This document shows positions 25,522 to 34,564 of a stretch of DNA of 64,000 nt, one piece after another. The DNA is taken from contig MVIG01000012.1 in the NCBI GenBank assembly GCA_002086835.1, positions 124,001 to 188,000 on the forward strand. Reading direction: 5' to 3'. The notes below the pieces were generated by a model. The model saw only the letters and a list, made by a program, of their open reading frames with translations. It made no database searches and was not told the origin of the DNA. This DNA is from Mycolicibacterium porcinum (lineage in GTDB: Bacteria > Actinomycetota > Actinomycetes > Mycobacteriales > Mycobacteriaceae). The position numbers and the translations under genes are program-made. Position 1 is the first letter of the stretch, and each line of letters opens with the position of its first letter.

Positions 25522-27555
25522 CTAGGTCAGGTCCAGCGCGGAGGTGTCGACACGGGCGGCCACATCGGCCATCCATGTGCGCCGGCCCTCCGGCGGCCCG
25601 CCGAACAAGATGTGGTGCAGCTTCTTCTCACTGTCATCGGGATGCACCCGAATCACCGTGCGGCGCTGCGGATCCAGCACGGTGTTCCAGAAGTCGTCGG
25701 CGTCCATCTCACCGAGACCCTTGTTGCGCTGAACCTCCACCCGCCGTTTGGAGGTGGCCTTCATCTGGGCCACGGCGGCGTCGCGTTCGGACTCGTCCTG
25801 GCAGTAGACCCGCTGCTGGCCGTCTTTGACCACGAACAGCGGCGGCAGCGTCACGTACACCATCCCGGCCGCGACGAGCGGGCGGTAGAAGTCGAGGAAC
25901 ATCGAGATCAGGCTGGAGTTGATGTTGCCGCCGTCCGGGTCGGCGTCGGACGCGAACAAGATCCGGTCATACCGGCACAACTCGGGATCGCAGCTGTCAC
26001 GTATCCCGCAACCGAGGATGCGTTCGATCGAGTCGAACTCGTCCTTGGCCCGTGCCTTGCTCACGGCGAAGCCGTACACGTTGGGCGGCTTGCCTTTCAG
26101 TGGGAAGGCAGCCTGGAAGGTGGCGTCGCGCGCGGCCTTGATGGTGCCCAGCGCCGAGTCGCCCTCGCACAGGAACAGTTCGGCACCCGAGCCGCGGCCG
26201 GTCTCGCGGCTGGGCAGCAGCTTGGGCGGCAGGGACAGATTGGTGCCCAGTCCTTTGGCTTTCGATGCCGCCCGGGACCGGGCCTTGGCGCCCTCGGCGC
26301 TGCGGCGGGCCCTGGCCGATTCGAGTGCCAGCTTTGTCCACAGCGTGACGGTGTCGCCGTTGGCGGGGTTGGCCGCCCAGATCGTGACACTGCGCGCCAC
26401 GTCCGGTGCCATCGCCACGTTCAGTGACCGCGACGACACCGCGGTCTTGGCCTGGGAGTCCCAGCCCACGTCCGGCGCGCGGGTGTCCACGGCGAGCGCC
26501 GTGACGGCGGCGAAATCCTGGGGTTCCGGGCCGTCCTCACCCTTGGCCAGACCTAGGTCGCGGATCCGGGACGCGCGATCGGCCAGCGCCTCGGACAGGC
26601 CTTTCAGTGCGGCGGTCAGGTGTGATCCACCGCCTGGGGTACGCACGGTGTTACAGAAGGCGGCCACCGTGATCGGTTCGGCCGGTCCGGCGGTCAGTGA
26701 CCAGCGGAACGGGGTGGGGCCGCGCCCGGTGGTGTATTCACCGCGACCCTCCACGACCGCGCGGACAGCGGGCAGGGGAGTCCCGGCGGCCGTGCACATG
26801 AGGTCGAGGAGGGCGTCGGTGCCCCACGGGCCGCTGAACGGCTCGAGCAGTGCGGGCGGCACCTCCTCGCCCGGCCAGCCTTCGTCGACGACGGTCAGGT
26901 GCACGCCCGGACACATCCGTGCCGCGGCGTGGGCCCGCAGCAGGACCTCGCCGATATCCACACTGGCATCCGGAACCACGGCGGCGTCGAACAGGATGCG
27001 GACCGTGGTGCCGTGTGCGTCGGGTTTGCGGTTGCCGGAGCCCTTGAGTTTCTGCGTGTCGGCCCGGGTGAAGGGGGCGTCCGGGTCGAACTCTTTGCCC
27101 TCGAACGTCCCGGGGTAGCCATGGCCGAAGCTCTGCAGGTAGGTCTTGCCGGCCCGGCGCACGGTCACGTCGGTGCGCGCGGAGATGAACACCGCTGCGG
27201 CGGCGCCGATCCCGTTCAATCCGGCTCCGGTGCTGGTCGCGTCGCTGTGAGCGGAGAACTTCCCGCCGGCGCGCGCGGTACCCAGCGTCTTGACGATGCC
27301 GTTCTTCCCCGTCACCGGGTCGGAGTCGACGGGCAGGCCGCGGCCGTCGTCGGCGACGCTGACGGATCCGTCGTCGTGCAAGGTGATCGTCACGGTCGAT
27401 CCGCCGTGACTGGGGTCGGCCACCTCTTCGATCGCGTTGTCGACCAGCTCCCGCAACGCCGTGTTGAGGACGTCGAGGCCCAGGTTTACCGCCGGCCGCA
27501 GGCGCGTGTGCTGGACATCATCGAGCTCGGTGATGTCTGCGGCGTTGTAACTCAC
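25522..27555 (-). CDS. TopoM-like type II topoisomerase, B subunit
   Basis: A 677-residue GyrB/ParE homologue starts at GTG 27555 after AAAGGA. The GHKL ATPase motifs are LRELVDNAIEEV, DDGRGLPV and GLNGIGAAAA. The TOPRIM domain carries LFLCEGDSALG and SDADPDGGNI, and the final GEMDADDFWNTVLDP segment is present. Compared with GyrB it has a Lys/Arg/Ala-rich insertion near 440-470. It supplies ATP hydrolysis and joins the A subunit encoded next in the operon. A 206-base spacer separates it from the divergent ABC-F gene. Confidence 0.9.
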   Translation of the reverse strand: MSYNAADITELDDVQHTRLRPAVNLGLDVLNTALRELVDNAIEEVADPSHGGSTVTITLHDDGSVSVADDGRGLPVDSDPVTGKNGIVKTLGTARAGGKFSAHSDATSTGAGLNGIGAAAAVFISARTDVTVRRAGKTYLQSFGHGYPGTFEGKEFDPDAPFTRADTQKLKGSGNRKPDAHGTTVRILFDAAVVPDASVDIGEVLLRAHAAARMCPGVHLTVVDEGWPGEEVPPALLEPFSGPWGTDALLDLMCTAAGTPLPAVRAVVEGRGEYTTGRGPTPFRWSLTAGPAEPITVAAFCNTVRTPGGGSHLTAALKGLSEALADRASRIRDLGLAKGEDGPEPQDFAAVTALAVDTRAPDVGWDSQAKTAVSSRSLNVAMAPDVARSVTIWAANPANGDTVTLWTKLALESARARRSAEGAKARSRAASKAKGLGTNLSLPPKLLPSRETGRGSGAELFLCEGDSALGTIKAARDATFQAAFPLKGKPPNVYGFAVSKARAKDEFDSIERILGCGIRDSCDPELCRYDRILFASDADPDGGNINSSLISMFLDFYRPLVAAGMVYVTLPPLFVVKDGQQRVYCQDESERDAAVAQMKATSKRRVEVQRNKGLGEMDADDFWNTVLDPQRRTVIRVHPDDSEKKLHHILFGGPPEGRRTWMADVAARVDTSALDLT

Positions 27556-27761
27556 TACTGTCCTTTCCACCAGGGCCGATGCCGCAGCAATCGGCTCCCG
27601 TCGGAGCGTCACTGTGCTCGGCGAACCCGCCGCGCAGCCACCCCTGTGGCACGGGAGGCATACGCATTCTGCCCTGAGTTGCCGACACCGGGCCCCACTG
27701 CCACGGCCAAACCGGCCATGAACCTGGCGATACCGGGAGAGATTGCCGGGAATGCGACCAT

Positions 27762-29414
27762 ATGGCCATGACCGCAACGCTTGTCGCGAAGAACGTGGCC
27801 GGCGGATTCGCCCACCGCACCCTGTTCGAGGGGCTGGACCTGACCGTGGCGCCCGGGGACGTCGTCGGGGTCGTTGGCGCCAACGGTGCGGGTAAGAGCA
27901 CGTTGCTGCGCATCCTGGCCGGAGATCTCGAGCCGCTCGACGGTGTGATCAACCTCGCTCCGGCGGACGGTTTCGTCGGGTGGCTGCCGCAGGAGCATGA
28001 GCGGGTGCCGGGTGAGACCGTCGCCGCCTACATCGCGCGGCGTACCGGCTGCACTCAGGCGACCGTGGCGATGGACACCGCGGCGGCGGCTCTCGCCGAT
28101 CCGGCGGCAGACGCCGACGCGTACTCCGCCGCGCTCGATCATTGGCTCGCCACCGGTGCGGCGGACCTCGACGAGCGGCTGCCGGTGGTGCTGGCCGAGC
28201 TGGGGTTCGATGTCGACACGATGCGACCGGATTCGACGTTGATGACCGCGTTGTCGGGCGGGCAGGCGGCTCGGGTCGGGCTCGCCGCGCTGATGCTCTC
28301 GCGGTTCGACGTCGTCCTGCTCGACGAACCGACCAACGATCTCGACCTCGATGGCCTGGACCGGCTGGAGAACATCGTCTCCGACCTCCGTGGCGGCGTG
28401 GTGCTGGTCAGTCACGACCGGGAATTCCTGGCCCGCACCGTGACCCGGGTCCTGGAACTGGACCTGGCGCAGAACCGAACCACGGTCTACGGCGGCGGCT
28501 ACGAAAGTTACCTGGAAGAGCGGGAAGTCGCTCGCCGGCACCGCCGGGAAGAGTACGACGAGTTCGCCGAGAAGAAAGCCGATCTCGTGGCGCGAGCGCG
28601 CACCCAGCGGGAGTGGTCGAGCCAGGGGGTGCGTAACGCGATGCGCAAGGCGCCGGACAACGACAAGAACCGGCGGAGGGCGCAAACCGAGTCCAGCGAG
28701 AAGCAGGCGCAGAAGGTGCGGCAGATGGAGAGCCGGATCGCGCGGCTCGAGGAGGTCGAGGAGCCTCGCAAGGAGTGGACCCTGCAGTTCACGATCACCG
28801 CGGCCCCACGGTCCAGTTCGGTGGTCGCCACGCTGGACAATGCTGTTGTGCGGCAGGGCGATTTCGCGCTCGGCCCGGTATCGCTGCAGGTGAATGCCGG
28901 CGAGCGGATCGGGATCACCGGCCCGAACGGGGCGGGGAAGTCGACGTTGCTGCGGCTCCTGCTCGGTGGTCGCCGACCCGATGAGGGGCGCGCGAGCCTG
29001 GGTGCGAATGTCGCCATCGGTGAAATCGACCAGGCCCGGGCGGATTTCACCGGCGAAGGGCGGCTCGTCGACCGGTTCGAGCGCCATGTGCCGGAGTGGC
29101 CGACGGCCGATGTCCGGACGCTGCTGGCGAAGTTCGGGCTGAAGGCCGACCACGTGGAACGCGAAGTCGACGACCTGTCACCGGGCGAGCGGACCCGCGC
29201 GGGTCTGGCGCTGCTGCAGGCCCGCGGCACGAACGTGCTGGTTCTCGATGAACCGACGAACCATCTGGACCTTCCGGCAATCGAGCAGCTCGAGCAGGCG
29301 CTGGAGTCCTATGACGGTGCCCTGCTCCTGGTGACGCATGACCGCCGGATGTTGGAGAACGTCCGCCTCGACCGGTCGTGGCTGGTCGACAAGGGGCATG
29401 TCACGGAGTTGTAG
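27762..29414 (+). CDS. ABC-F family ATPase
   Basis: A 550-residue protein has two ABC cassettes and no membrane segments. Walker A motifs are GANGAGKST and GPNGAGKST, signatures are LSGGQAAR and LSPGERTR, and Walker B regions are LLDEPTNDLDL and VLDEPTNHLDL. A charged linker (about 240-330, RRHRREEYDEFAEKK) joins them, as in ribosome-acting ABC-F proteins. Such proteins rescue stalled or drug-bound ribosomes or tune translation. ATG 27768 is an equally good start. It is unlikely to be a transporter. Confidence 0.92.
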   Translation: MAMTATLVAKNVAGGFAHRTLFEGLDLTVAPGDVVGVVGANGAGKSTLLRILAGDLEPLDGVINLAPADGFVGWLPQEHERVPGETVAAYIARRTGCTQATVAMDTAAAALADPAADADAYSAALDHWLATGAADLDERLPVVLAELGFDVDTMRPDSTLMTALSGGQAARVGLAALMLSRFDVVLLDEPTNDLDLDGLDRLENIVSDLRGGVVLVSHDREFLARTVTRVLELDLAQNRTTVYGGGYESYLEEREVARRHRREEYDEFAEKKADLVARARTQREWSSQGVRNAMRKAPDNDKNRRRAQTESSEKQAQKVRQMESRIARLEEVEEPRKEWTLQFTITAAPRSSSVVATLDNAVVRQGDFALGPVSLQVNAGERIGITGPNGAGKSTLLRLLLGGRRPDEGRASLGANVAIGEIDQARADFTGEGRLVDRFERHVPEWPTADVRTLLAKFGLKADHVEREVDDLSPGERTRAGLALLQARGTNVLVLDEPTNHLDLPAIEQLEQALESYDGALLLVTHDRRMLENVRLDRSWLVDKGHVTEL

Positions 29415-29458
29415 CCGAACCCCTCGACTGGCCGGATGACGTTGTGGCAGAAGAGTGT

Positions 29459-30025
29459 TCAGCGCCTCGTCTCGTATCTGGTCAGCACCACGCCGCCGGG
29501 GAACGTCCGTGTCTCGACCATGTTGAGGTTCACCCAGCTGTCCAGCGCGGTGAACAGCGGGGTTCCGGCGCCCACCAGGACCGGGTAGGTGGCCAGCATG
29601 TACTCGTCGACCAGCCCGGCGCGCATGGCCGCCCCGGCCAGCGTTGCGCCGCCGATGCTCATCGGGCCGCCGTCTTCCGCTTTGAGCCGGGTGATCTCGG
29701 CAACCGCATCGCCGGTGACCAGGCGGGTGTTCCAGTCGACCTTCTCGATCGTCGAGGAGAACACCACTTTCGGGGTGTCCCGCCAGTTGCGGGCGAACTC
29801 GATCTCCGGCGGGGTTGCGTCGGGCTGCTGGTCGCCGGTGGGCCAATAGGAGCTCATGGTGTCCCAGAGCTTGCGGCCGTACAGTGCCAGGCTGCTGGCC
29901 CGATCCTGGTCAAGCCACCATTGGAAGAGTTCGTCGCTCGGCGGCCCGCCCCAGCCGATGTCGTCGCCGGGCGCGGCGATGTAGCCGTCGAGGGTCACGT
30001 TCATGCCGTAGCGCAGTTTTCGCAT
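29459..30025 (-). CDS. RibD-C/dihydrofolate-reductase-like protein
   Basis: This 188-residue protein begins MRKLRYGMNVTLDGYIA, the usual opening of the stand-alone RibD C-terminal/DHFR-like family. It contains LYGRKLWDTM, KVVFSSTIEKVDWN and GGATLAGAAMRAGLVDE. Members are NADPH-binding reductases of mostly unknown substrate and are sometimes linked to antifolate response. It converges with the ABC-F gene, 44 bases apart. Confidence 0.9.
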   Translation of the reverse strand: MRKLRYGMNVTLDGYIAAPGDDIGWGGPPSDELFQWWLDQDRASSLALYGRKLWDTMSSYWPTGDQQPDATPPEIEFARNWRDTPKVVFSSTIEKVDWNTRLVTGDAVAEITRLKAEDGGPMSIGGATLAGAAMRAGLVDEYMLATYPVLVGAGTPLFTALDSWVNLNMVETRTFPGGVVLTRYETRR

Positions 30026-30049
30026 GGGCCAGCCTCCCAGGTGTTGGTC

Positions 30050-30190
30050 TCAGGCGTAATGACCGGTGACGCGCCGGAAACTCATCGCCCGGGGCAGGCC
30101 AGCTCGGGGGACCTGACCCACACGGCCGGCCCGCACGCAGAACAGCGCGATGGCGATCGCCGCGAGTACCCAGCGGGTCAGCCCGGCCAC
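30050..30190 (-). CDS. possible 46-residue TM peptide overlapping the ligase gene
   Basis: A GTG at 30190, shortly after GGAGATGGG, opens a 47-codon frame that overlaps the end of the SRPBCC-ligase gene by 13 bases. It encodes one hydrophobic helix (TRWVLAAIAIALFCV) and a basic tail. Overlap and ribosome site suggest translational coupling, but no family supports it. Confidence 0.4.
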   Translation of the reverse strand: MAGLTRWVLAAIAIALFCVRAGRVGQVPRAGLPRAMSFRRVTGHYA

Positions 30191-32259
30191 CCCATCTCCA
30201 TCGGAAACTGGCCCTCGATCAGGTGACGCTTCAGCACCTTGCCCGTGGCGGTGCGGGGCAGCTGGTCGACGAAGGTGACGTCACGCGGAATCGAGAAGCG
30301 ACTCAGTCGGTTCCGGACATAGTTCTTGACGGTGTCCGCATCGAGCGATGAGCCGTCGGTGCGGACCACGAACGCGGCCAGCCGCTGACCGAATTCCGGA
30401 TCCGGCACGCCGACCACCGCCACGTCGGCGACCTGTGGCAGCACGGCGATCGCCTCTTCGACCGGGCGGGGAAAGACGTTCTCGCCGCCCGAGATGATCA
30501 TGTCGTCATCTCGCCCGGCGACGAACAGCCGGCCGCTGCCGTCGAGATACCCCAGATCGCCGGTGTCCATCAGCCTGTCCTCGACGGCAGGCGATTTCGC
30601 GTTGGTGTAGCCGTCGAAGAGCATGTCGTTGCCCACGAAGATGCGGCCGACGGCGCCGACCGGCGCGACGCGGCCGCGCTCGTCGAGGATGGCGATGCGG
30701 GTGCCCAGTGGTGGCCGGCCCGCGGTGGTGGGGGCGACGCGCAGGTCGGCGGGATCGGCGATGGTGGCCCAGGACACCTCGGTGGATCCGTAGAAGTTGT
30801 AGAGCACGTCGCCGAAGATCTCCATGAACTTGGTGACGGCCGCGCCCGGGATCGGCGACCCGCTGCTGGCAACCACCTTCAGCGAGGACGTGTCGTATCG
30901 GCTGAGCACATCGGCAGGCAACTCGAGAATGCGCTGCAACATCACCGGAACCAGGATCACCACGGTGCAGCGATGGCGCTCAATGGCTTTGAGGCACTCC
31001 TCGGCGTCGAAGCGTTCCATCAGTACCACGGTCGCCAGCAGCGGCGTGCTCACCTGCAGCGCGGCCAGGCCCCAGGTGTGAAACAGCGGCGCGCTGAGCA
31101 GCATGACTTCGCCGTGACGCAGTGGCATGCGGGACAACATCGCGGCGATGGCGCCGAAGCCGGGCGGTGTGGGCCTCCGGGCGCCCTTGGGTGTGCCGGT
31201 GGTGCCGGAAGTCAGTGCCACCAGCTTGCCCGGCTGTTTCGGTGGTGAGACCGGTGCGGCGCCGGTGCCGGTGGCGATGAGGTCGTCCATCGACCGCCGG
31301 TGCCGCGTAGTCGAATTGGCGTGGATCGAGATTCGCGGGATGTCCGCGGAGACGTACCGCACTTCCGGCTCGAAGTCGCCGTCGACGAAGATGGCGTCGA
31401 CGTTGTGGCGGTTGACGATCTCTTCGATCGCGCGGGCGGCCAGGCCGGTGTTCAGCAGCACCAGGTCCGCGCCCAACTTGCTGGCCGCCACCATGCACTC
31501 GACCATCGCGGAATGGTTGCGGGCCAGCACCGCGAACGTGCTGTCGCTGGTGAAACCGATGACGGCAAGGCCCGACGCCAGGCGGGTGGTGCGTTCGGCC
31601 ACGTCAGCGTAGGTCGACGTCCCGTACGCGTCGATCGCCGCGACTGTGCGGGGTGAGCGCGCGGCGGCGGCGGTGAGGCCGCCGGCCAGGGTGAATCCCC
31701 ATTTGGCGAGCGAATTGAGTTGGCGAAGACCGCGATCGGGTCGGGATGCGCGGACCACCCCGCTGGTGATCATGGTCTTCAGGACGTTGAGTTGCAGAGA
31801 GCGCCCGTCACCCATGTTGACCAGTTGCGCCGACGGCTCGCCCGCGAGGTAGTCCGAAATGCGCTGCAGCCCTTCGCGGATCCAGCTCTCGATCGCGTTG
31901 TCACTGGCTTTCGCGATGTCGGGGTGCAGCGTGCCGACGGCGAAGATCCTCAGCGCGATCCGGGCGCCACGTCCTTCGGGGGTCAGCCGGATCGAGGCGA
32001 AACAGCGACCTGTCTGCGTCGCGTCCAGCCGCAATTCCACGCCCGACAGCCGGACCGTCCGGCGCATCTCGTGGACGACGACGGCGCCGCGGGAGGTGGA
32101 CAGGCGGAGCTCGAAGAGTTGCGGGTCGCCGGCAGCCTGTTCGCACGAGCCGATACCGCGGAAGAACCGCGGGTAGAGATCGGGTGCCTCCAGGATCGGC
32201 CAGATATCGGCGCATGGGTGATCGAGCGTTGTGTCGACGGCGATCACGTCTCGTGCCAC
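30178..32259 (-). CDS. SRPBCC domain fused to acyl-CoA synthetase (FadD-like)
   Basis: A 693-residue protein. Residues ~1-145 form an SRPBCC/polyketide-cyclase-type domain (ARDVIAVDTTLDHPCADIWP, YPRFFRGIGSCEQ). From ~210 on it is an AMP-forming ligase with ALTSGTTGTPKGARRP, the YGSTEVS motif, DTGDLGYLDGSGRLFVAGR and the C-terminal catalytic Lys in RTATGKVLKRH. Such ligases activate fatty or aromatic acids as CoA thioesters. The fused SRPBCC domain could bind a hydrophobic substrate. It is divergent from a DUF1906 gene. The start is GTG 32259 with a weak ribosome site. Confidence 0.85.
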   Translation of the reverse strand: MARDVIAVDTTLDHPCADIWPILEAPDLYPRFFRGIGSCEQAAGDPQLFELRLSTSRGAVVVHEMRRTVRLSGVELRLDATQTGRCFASIRLTPEGRGARIALRIFAVGTLHPDIAKASDNAIESWIREGLQRISDYLAGEPSAQLVNMGDGRSLQLNVLKTMITSGVVRASRPDRGLRQLNSLAKWGFTLAGGLTAAAARSPRTVAAIDAYGTSTYADVAERTTRLASGLAVIGFTSDSTFAVLARNHSAMVECMVAASKLGADLVLLNTGLAARAIEEIVNRHNVDAIFVDGDFEPEVRYVSADIPRISIHANSTTRHRRSMDDLIATGTGAAPVSPPKQPGKLVALTSGTTGTPKGARRPTPPGFGAIAAMLSRMPLRHGEVMLLSAPLFHTWGLAALQVSTPLLATVVLMERFDAEECLKAIERHRCTVVILVPVMLQRILELPADVLSRYDTSSLKVVASSGSPIPGAAVTKFMEIFGDVLYNFYGSTEVSWATIADPADLRVAPTTAGRPPLGTRIAILDERGRVAPVGAVGRIFVGNDMLFDGYTNAKSPAVEDRLMDTGDLGYLDGSGRLFVAGRDDDMIISGGENVFPRPVEEAIAVLPQVADVAVVGVPDPEFGQRLAAFVVRTDGSSLDADTVKNYVRNRLSRFSIPRDVTFVDQLPRTATGKVLKRHLIEGQFPMEMGWPG

Positions 32260-32418
32260 GGTGCTTCTGCCAGGATCTCGGTAGTTAGCTGCGACTAGCC
32301 ATTGTGGTTCATGTGTCCCCGGTGCGGGCCTGTTTTCGCCGACGAACGCGATTGTGATCGTTTCCCGGGCAATGTTCGGGGGTGGAGTTGTGCCAGATCC
32401 GCGGATACGCTTCGGTCC

Positions 32419-33198
32419 GTGCCGCAGTCTGCTTCACGGCGCGACGTACTTCGGTACGCCGCGTTGTTCGGCCCGGTGTTGGCCGTGCCGGGTGCCCTGA
32501 CCGCGACGGCCGGCGCGCCTCGGGCCGTTGCCGACGGCTTACAGATCGTCGATTTCGCCGACCGGTTGGTCCAGCCTGAGCAGCTCAAGTCCGCGGGCTT
32601 CGGCGGCGCCCTGGTGTACGTCTCCGAGCTGCGGCCGGGAGCCACGTTCGATTTCAAACCCGTCACCCGTGACTACGCCGATCGCTTGCGCGCCGCAGGT
32701 CTTCAGATCGTCAGTTGCTATCAGTTCGGCAAACCGGGCTGGCCGACGCCGTCGGACTTCACCCGCGGCTACGACGGGGGAGTGGCCGACGCGCAGACTG
32801 CGTTGGGCCTTCACACGGCGGCCGGTGGTCCGGCGTCGGCGCCCATCTTCTTCAGCGTCGACGAGGACATCGATGCCTCGACGTGGAAAAGCCAGGCTGT
32901 GCAGTGGTTTCGGGGTATCAACTCGGTCCTGGGGGTTGGCCGCACCGGGATCTACGGCGGCCGCCGCCAGTGCGGGTGGGCCATCGCCGACGGGGTCGTC
33001 GGGACCTCGACCACCCGGGGCTATCGTTGGGCCTGGCAGACGAAGGCCTGGTCTCGCGGTGAGCGTGAACCGGCCGCCGTGCTGTTCCAGAGGGAAGTCG
33101 TCACCGCGTCCGACCCGGGTTTCGTGATCGACGGCATCCACGTTGACGTGAACGATGTTCTCGCAGCCGATTTCGGCCAGTGGGATCTCGCCAGATAG
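32419..33198 (+). CDS. Tat-exported DUF1906 (Rv2525c-like) protein, copy B
   Basis: The GTG at 32419 gives PQSASRRDVLRYAALFG, a clear twin-arginine signal; the longer frame upstream would bury it. The DUF1906 domain has IVDFADRLVQPEQLKSAGFGG, VSCYQFGKPGW, APIFFSVDEDIDAS and HVDVNDVLAADFGQWDL. It is a close relative of the inverted copy at 22298-23059. It is presumed to act in the cell wall. The C-terminal VDVN segment is conserved in both. Confidence 0.9.
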   Translation: MPQSASRRDVLRYAALFGPVLAVPGALTATAGAPRAVADGLQIVDFADRLVQPEQLKSAGFGGALVYVSELRPGATFDFKPVTRDYADRLRAAGLQIVSCYQFGKPGWPTPSDFTRGYDGGVADAQTALGLHTAAGGPASAPIFFSVDEDIDASTWKSQAVQWFRGINSVLGVGRTGIYGGRRQCGWAIADGVVGTSTTRGYRWAWQTKAWSRGEREPAAVLFQREVVTASDPGFVIDGIHVDVNDVLAADFGQWDLAR

Positions 33199-33311
33199 GA
33201 GTTATCGCCTTGGGCAACACCGACCTGGCCGACGCCGCGGAGCTGGCCGAGCTGAGCACCGCGGCGTTGGTATCGCTGAAGGCCGGCGTTCCGCGCTGAG
33301 CAGGCCGGGCG

Positions 33312-33965
33312 ATGCGGCTGAGCGCGGAGGAACGTGAGCGGGTGTTCGCGGCGGTGGCCGACGGGCGCCGGTCGATCGCCGACCTGGTCGACGGGCTCGA
33401 CACGGACCAGCTGGCCACACCCAGTCTGTGTGCCGGGTGGGACGTCAAAACCGTTGCGGCCCATCTGGTCAGCGATTTCACCGACGGGTTCTGGGGCTTT
33501 CTGGCCAGCGGCCTGCGTCACGGCAGCATCGACCGCGGGATCGACGCGCTGGCCCGCCGGCGGGCACAGGCCCCGGCGGCCGAGATCGCGGAGATGCTGC
33601 GCCGCCGTGCCGACTACCGACTGAGCCCGCCGGTCACCGGCCCGGTGTCGGGTTTGACCGACGTGCTGGTACACGGCGCCGATATGCGGATCCCGCTGGG
33701 ACTTCCGCACCGGCCGGATCCGCAACAGGTCGCCAGGGTGCTCGACTTCCTCACCGGCCGAACACAACTCGGGTTCTTTCCGCACCGGCGCCTGCGCGGT
33801 ATCGCGTTGCGCGACACGGATACCGGGCGGGCCTGGGGGGAGGGCCAGGCCATCACCGGCCCGGGTGTCGCGTTGATGCTGGCGGTGTGTGGACGCACGG
33901 TCGGTTTCGAGCACCTGTCGGGCGACGGTCTGAGCGTGCTGGCCTCGCGGCTGCCGGCTCAGTAG
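33312..33965 (+). CDS. mycothiol-dependent isomerase-family (TIGR03083) protein
   Basis: This 217-residue protein has the N-terminal DinB-like bundle (LSAEERERVFAAVADGRRSIADL) with the family motif PSLCAGWDVKTVAAHLV and a VHGADMRIPLGL segment carrying a likely metal-binding His. Relatives use mycothiol for isomerisation or detoxification. The substrate is unknown. It follows the DUF1906 gene by 113 bases. A 29-codon TTG frame sits between them (33210-33299), which I do not call. Confidence 0.85.
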   Translation: MRLSAEERERVFAAVADGRRSIADLVDGLDTDQLATPSLCAGWDVKTVAAHLVSDFTDGFWGFLASGLRHGSIDRGIDALARRRAQAPAAEIAEMLRRRADYRLSPPVTGPVSGLTDVLVHGADMRIPLGLPHRPDPQQVARVLDFLTGRTQLGFFPHRRLRGIALRDTDTGRAWGEGQAITGPGVALMLAVCGRTVGFEHLSGDGLSVLASRLPAQ

Positions 33966-34117
33966 CGGCCGTCGCAACGCCCGCACCCACAGCAATCTCC
34001 CAGACACGCATGGGTTGTGGAGGGCGGCCCGGTGCCATACCGTCAACCTAGTTGATTAGCCGTCCTATAGGAATTGTCCACCGTTATCGCCTGTCGCCGC
34101 TCATGAGAGGTTCACGG

Positions 34118-34564
34118 ATGCAGCGGATTTCGATCGGCCGCCGGCTGAGCCGACGCTGGATGTTTCTGGTGGCGGTGGCAGTCGTCGTGCTGGCGGGTTT
34201 CACGGTGCATCGTCTGCACGGCATCTTCGCCTCCGGCGATGTGACGTCGACACCCAGCGGCGCGGCGAACGAGATCGTGCCGTTCAACCCCAAGCACGTG
34301 GTCCTGGAGGTCTTCGGTCCGCCGGGCACGGTGGCAACCATCACCTACCTGGATGTCGATGCCCAACCACAGCGCGCCGATGCCGTCGTGCTGCCCTGGT
34401 CGTACGACACGACCACCACTCAGCCTGCGGTCGCCGTGAACGTTTCCGCGCAGGGCGACAGCAACTCGATCGGCTGCCGGATCACGATCGACGACGTTGT
34501 CAAAGACGAGCGAACAGTGAACACCTTGAACGCCTTCACCTTCTGCCTGGACAAGTCCGGATGA
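34118..34564 (+). CDS. mmpS: MmpS-family membrane protein
   Basis: The ATG at 34118 follows GAGAGG by 7 bases. A basic N-terminus and one helix ([17 protein letters not shown]) anchor a periplasmic beta domain with [35 protein letters not shown] and the Cys pair GCRITID/FCLD. MmpS proteins are accessory to MmpL exporters of lipids, siderophores and drugs. The stop overlaps the mmpL start by 4 bases (ATGA), so the pair is coupled. Confidence 0.93.
   Translation: MQRISIGRRLSRRWMFLVAVAVVVLAGFTVHRLHGIFASGDVTSTPSGAANEIVPFNPKHVVLEVFGPPGTVATITYLDVDAQPQRADAVVLPWSYDTTTTQPAVAVNVSAQGDSNSIGCRITIDDVVKDERTVNTLNAFTFCLDKSG

Noticed and set aside
22895-25525. 876-residue plus-strand frame
   Set aside because: It is a shadow frame over the TopoM A-subunit gene and DUF1906 copy A, made possible by GC-rich codons; its sequence resembles no protein.
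33210-33299. 29-codon TTG frame after DUF1906 copy B
   Set aside because: It has an AGGAG some 9 bases upstream, but it is short, has a rare start codon and no recognisable product.
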